From the NCBI GenBank assembly GCA_018263335.1, contig JADFCY010000001.1:62001-126000 (forward strand): a stretch of DNA of 64,000 nucleotides, given 5' to 3'. A model generated the notes under the pieces. The model ran no database searches. It saw only the letters and a program-made list of their open reading frames with translations, and had not been told where the DNA came from. The stretch is from Methanolinea sp. Its GTDB lineage: Archaea; Halobacteriota; Methanomicrobia; Methanomicrobiales; Methanospirillaceae. A program made the translations under genes and the position numbers. Each line of letters starts with the position of its first letter. Position 1 is the stretch's first letter. Below, piece by piece: positions 63,552-64,000 of the stretch.

Positions 63552-64000
63552 TCAGAAGAACTCCTTCCTCCAGAATATGATGATACCGATAGCCGACAGG
63601 GCGAGGGAGATGATGACCGTGACGAGGAACGCATAGGGTGTGTGCTGGTAGGGCAGTTCAACGTTCATTCCATAAATGCTTGCAACAAGAGTGGGGATCA
63701 TAAGGATGATGGTCACCGTGGTCAGGAGTTTCATTACCACGTTCAAATTGTTGGAGATGACCGAGGCGAAGGCGTCCATCATATCGGAGAGGATGCTGCT
63801 GTAGATGTTCGCCATATCGATTGCCTGCTTGTTTTCGATGGTGAGTTCCTCAAAGAGGTCCCTGTCATCCTCACTCATCTTCATGCAGGACGACGTGTTG
63901 AACTTCTCCATCATCAGGGCATTCGACCGGAGAGAGGTCACGAAGAAGACAAGACTCTTCTCAAGCATCAGCAGGCGTATCAGCTGCTCGTTCTTCAATG
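63552..64000 (-). CDS. CorA-type magnesium transporter (N-terminus beyond window)
   Basis: The last 149 residues are visible. The helical stalk (about 30-90) leads to two membrane helices with the selectivity loop YGMN between them (ASIYGMNVELPYQHTPYAF), diagnostic of CorA. The C-terminus FWRKEFF ends with the basic tail of the family. The frame is open to the window edge. It lies 53 bp upstream of Yip1, in the same direction. Confidence 0.92.
   Translation of the reverse strand, partial: LKNEQLIRLLMLEKSLVFFVTSLRSNALMMEKFNTSSCMKMSEDDRDLFEELTIENKQAIDMANIYSSILSDMMDAFASVISNNLNVVMKLLTTVTIILMIPTLVASIYGMNVELPYQHTPYAFLVTVIISLALSAIGIIIFWRKEFF

Noticed and set aside
1-64000. CRISPR arrays, insertion sequences, integrases and attachment sites
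   Set aside because: I found no regularly spaced repeats, transposase-like proteins or tRNA-adjacent direct repeats on reading the window.

Overview
The window is archaeal and most likely comes from a hydrogenotrophic methanogen of the order Methanomicrobiales (order inferred from gene content, not proven). The evidence is an aIF1A gene, TATA-box promoters with very short or absent leaders instead of -10/-35 elements, a MEDS-domain sensor, two Isf-type iron-sulfur flavoproteins, an OFA-type transporter next to acetyl-CoA synthetase, COG1361/PEGA surface proteins, a separate trpB2, and TGTACA boxes like those bound by TrpY of Methanothermobacter. Coding density is high and codons favour G/C in third position. 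I saw no rRNA, tRNA, CRISPR array, insertion sequence or phage gene; this looks like core chromosome with a few decayed genes.

Layout. 1-5.4 kb: the end of a membrane metalloprotease, chorismate mutase, then a leftward arginine operon (argC, a CBS-pair protein, argJ, argB, a thioredoxin-CcdA fusion). 5.4-11.4 kb: acetyl-CoA synthetase and its probable acetate carrier, a TMEM175-type channel, a methyltransferase overlapping a family 6 uracil/hypoxanthine-DNA glycosylase, and aIF1A. 11.8-17.4 kb: a sensor kinase with a solute-binding sensor domain, membrane and lipoprotein genes, an Isf-like flavoprotein and a DUF169 protein. 17.9-22.3 kb: a COG1361 protein with ABC ATPase and FtsX/MacB-type permease, then a DUF2178 gene and its frameshifted XRE regulator. 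22.4-32.6 kb: M24 peptidase, desulfoferrodoxin, an orphan ABC ATPase, YwbE, a PEGA protein, an intact DUF2178-XRE pair, flavodoxin, a 7TM sensor kinase, ferredoxin and a SagB-type nitroreductase.

32.6-39.0 kb holds a complete trpEGDCFBA operon on the minus strand; all six junctions are 4-bp start/stop overlaps. 39.2-44.7 kb: a VOC-family gene broken by one TGA, a peroxiredoxin, a second Isf-like flavoprotein, two methyltransferases, a small membrane protein and a MEDS-PAS-PAS sensor. 44.8-57.3 kb: an SLC13 permease, an ATP-NAD kinase-like protein, trpB2, a metallo-beta-lactamase/kinase-like/STAS fusion, a condensation-type acyltransferase, a phosphodiesterase, a HEAT protein, an aldehyde dehydrogenase and a GerW-DUF2953-small protein trio. 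57.3-64 kb: a second, expanded COG1361/ABC operon with three tandem permeases, a Yip1 protein and the start-truncated end of a CorA transporter.

How the parts connect. The trp operon and trpB2, 10 kb apart, share a TGTACA box and a second 12-bp upstream sequence, which suggests one tryptophan regulator. The first COG1361/ABC operon and the DUF2178-XRE pair share a 23-bp operator-like element in almost the same position relative to their TATA boxes. This links that regulator cassette, now frameshifted, to an envelope transport operon, and is the least expected regulatory signal here. The MBL/kinase-like/STAS fusion is the most unusual single protein.
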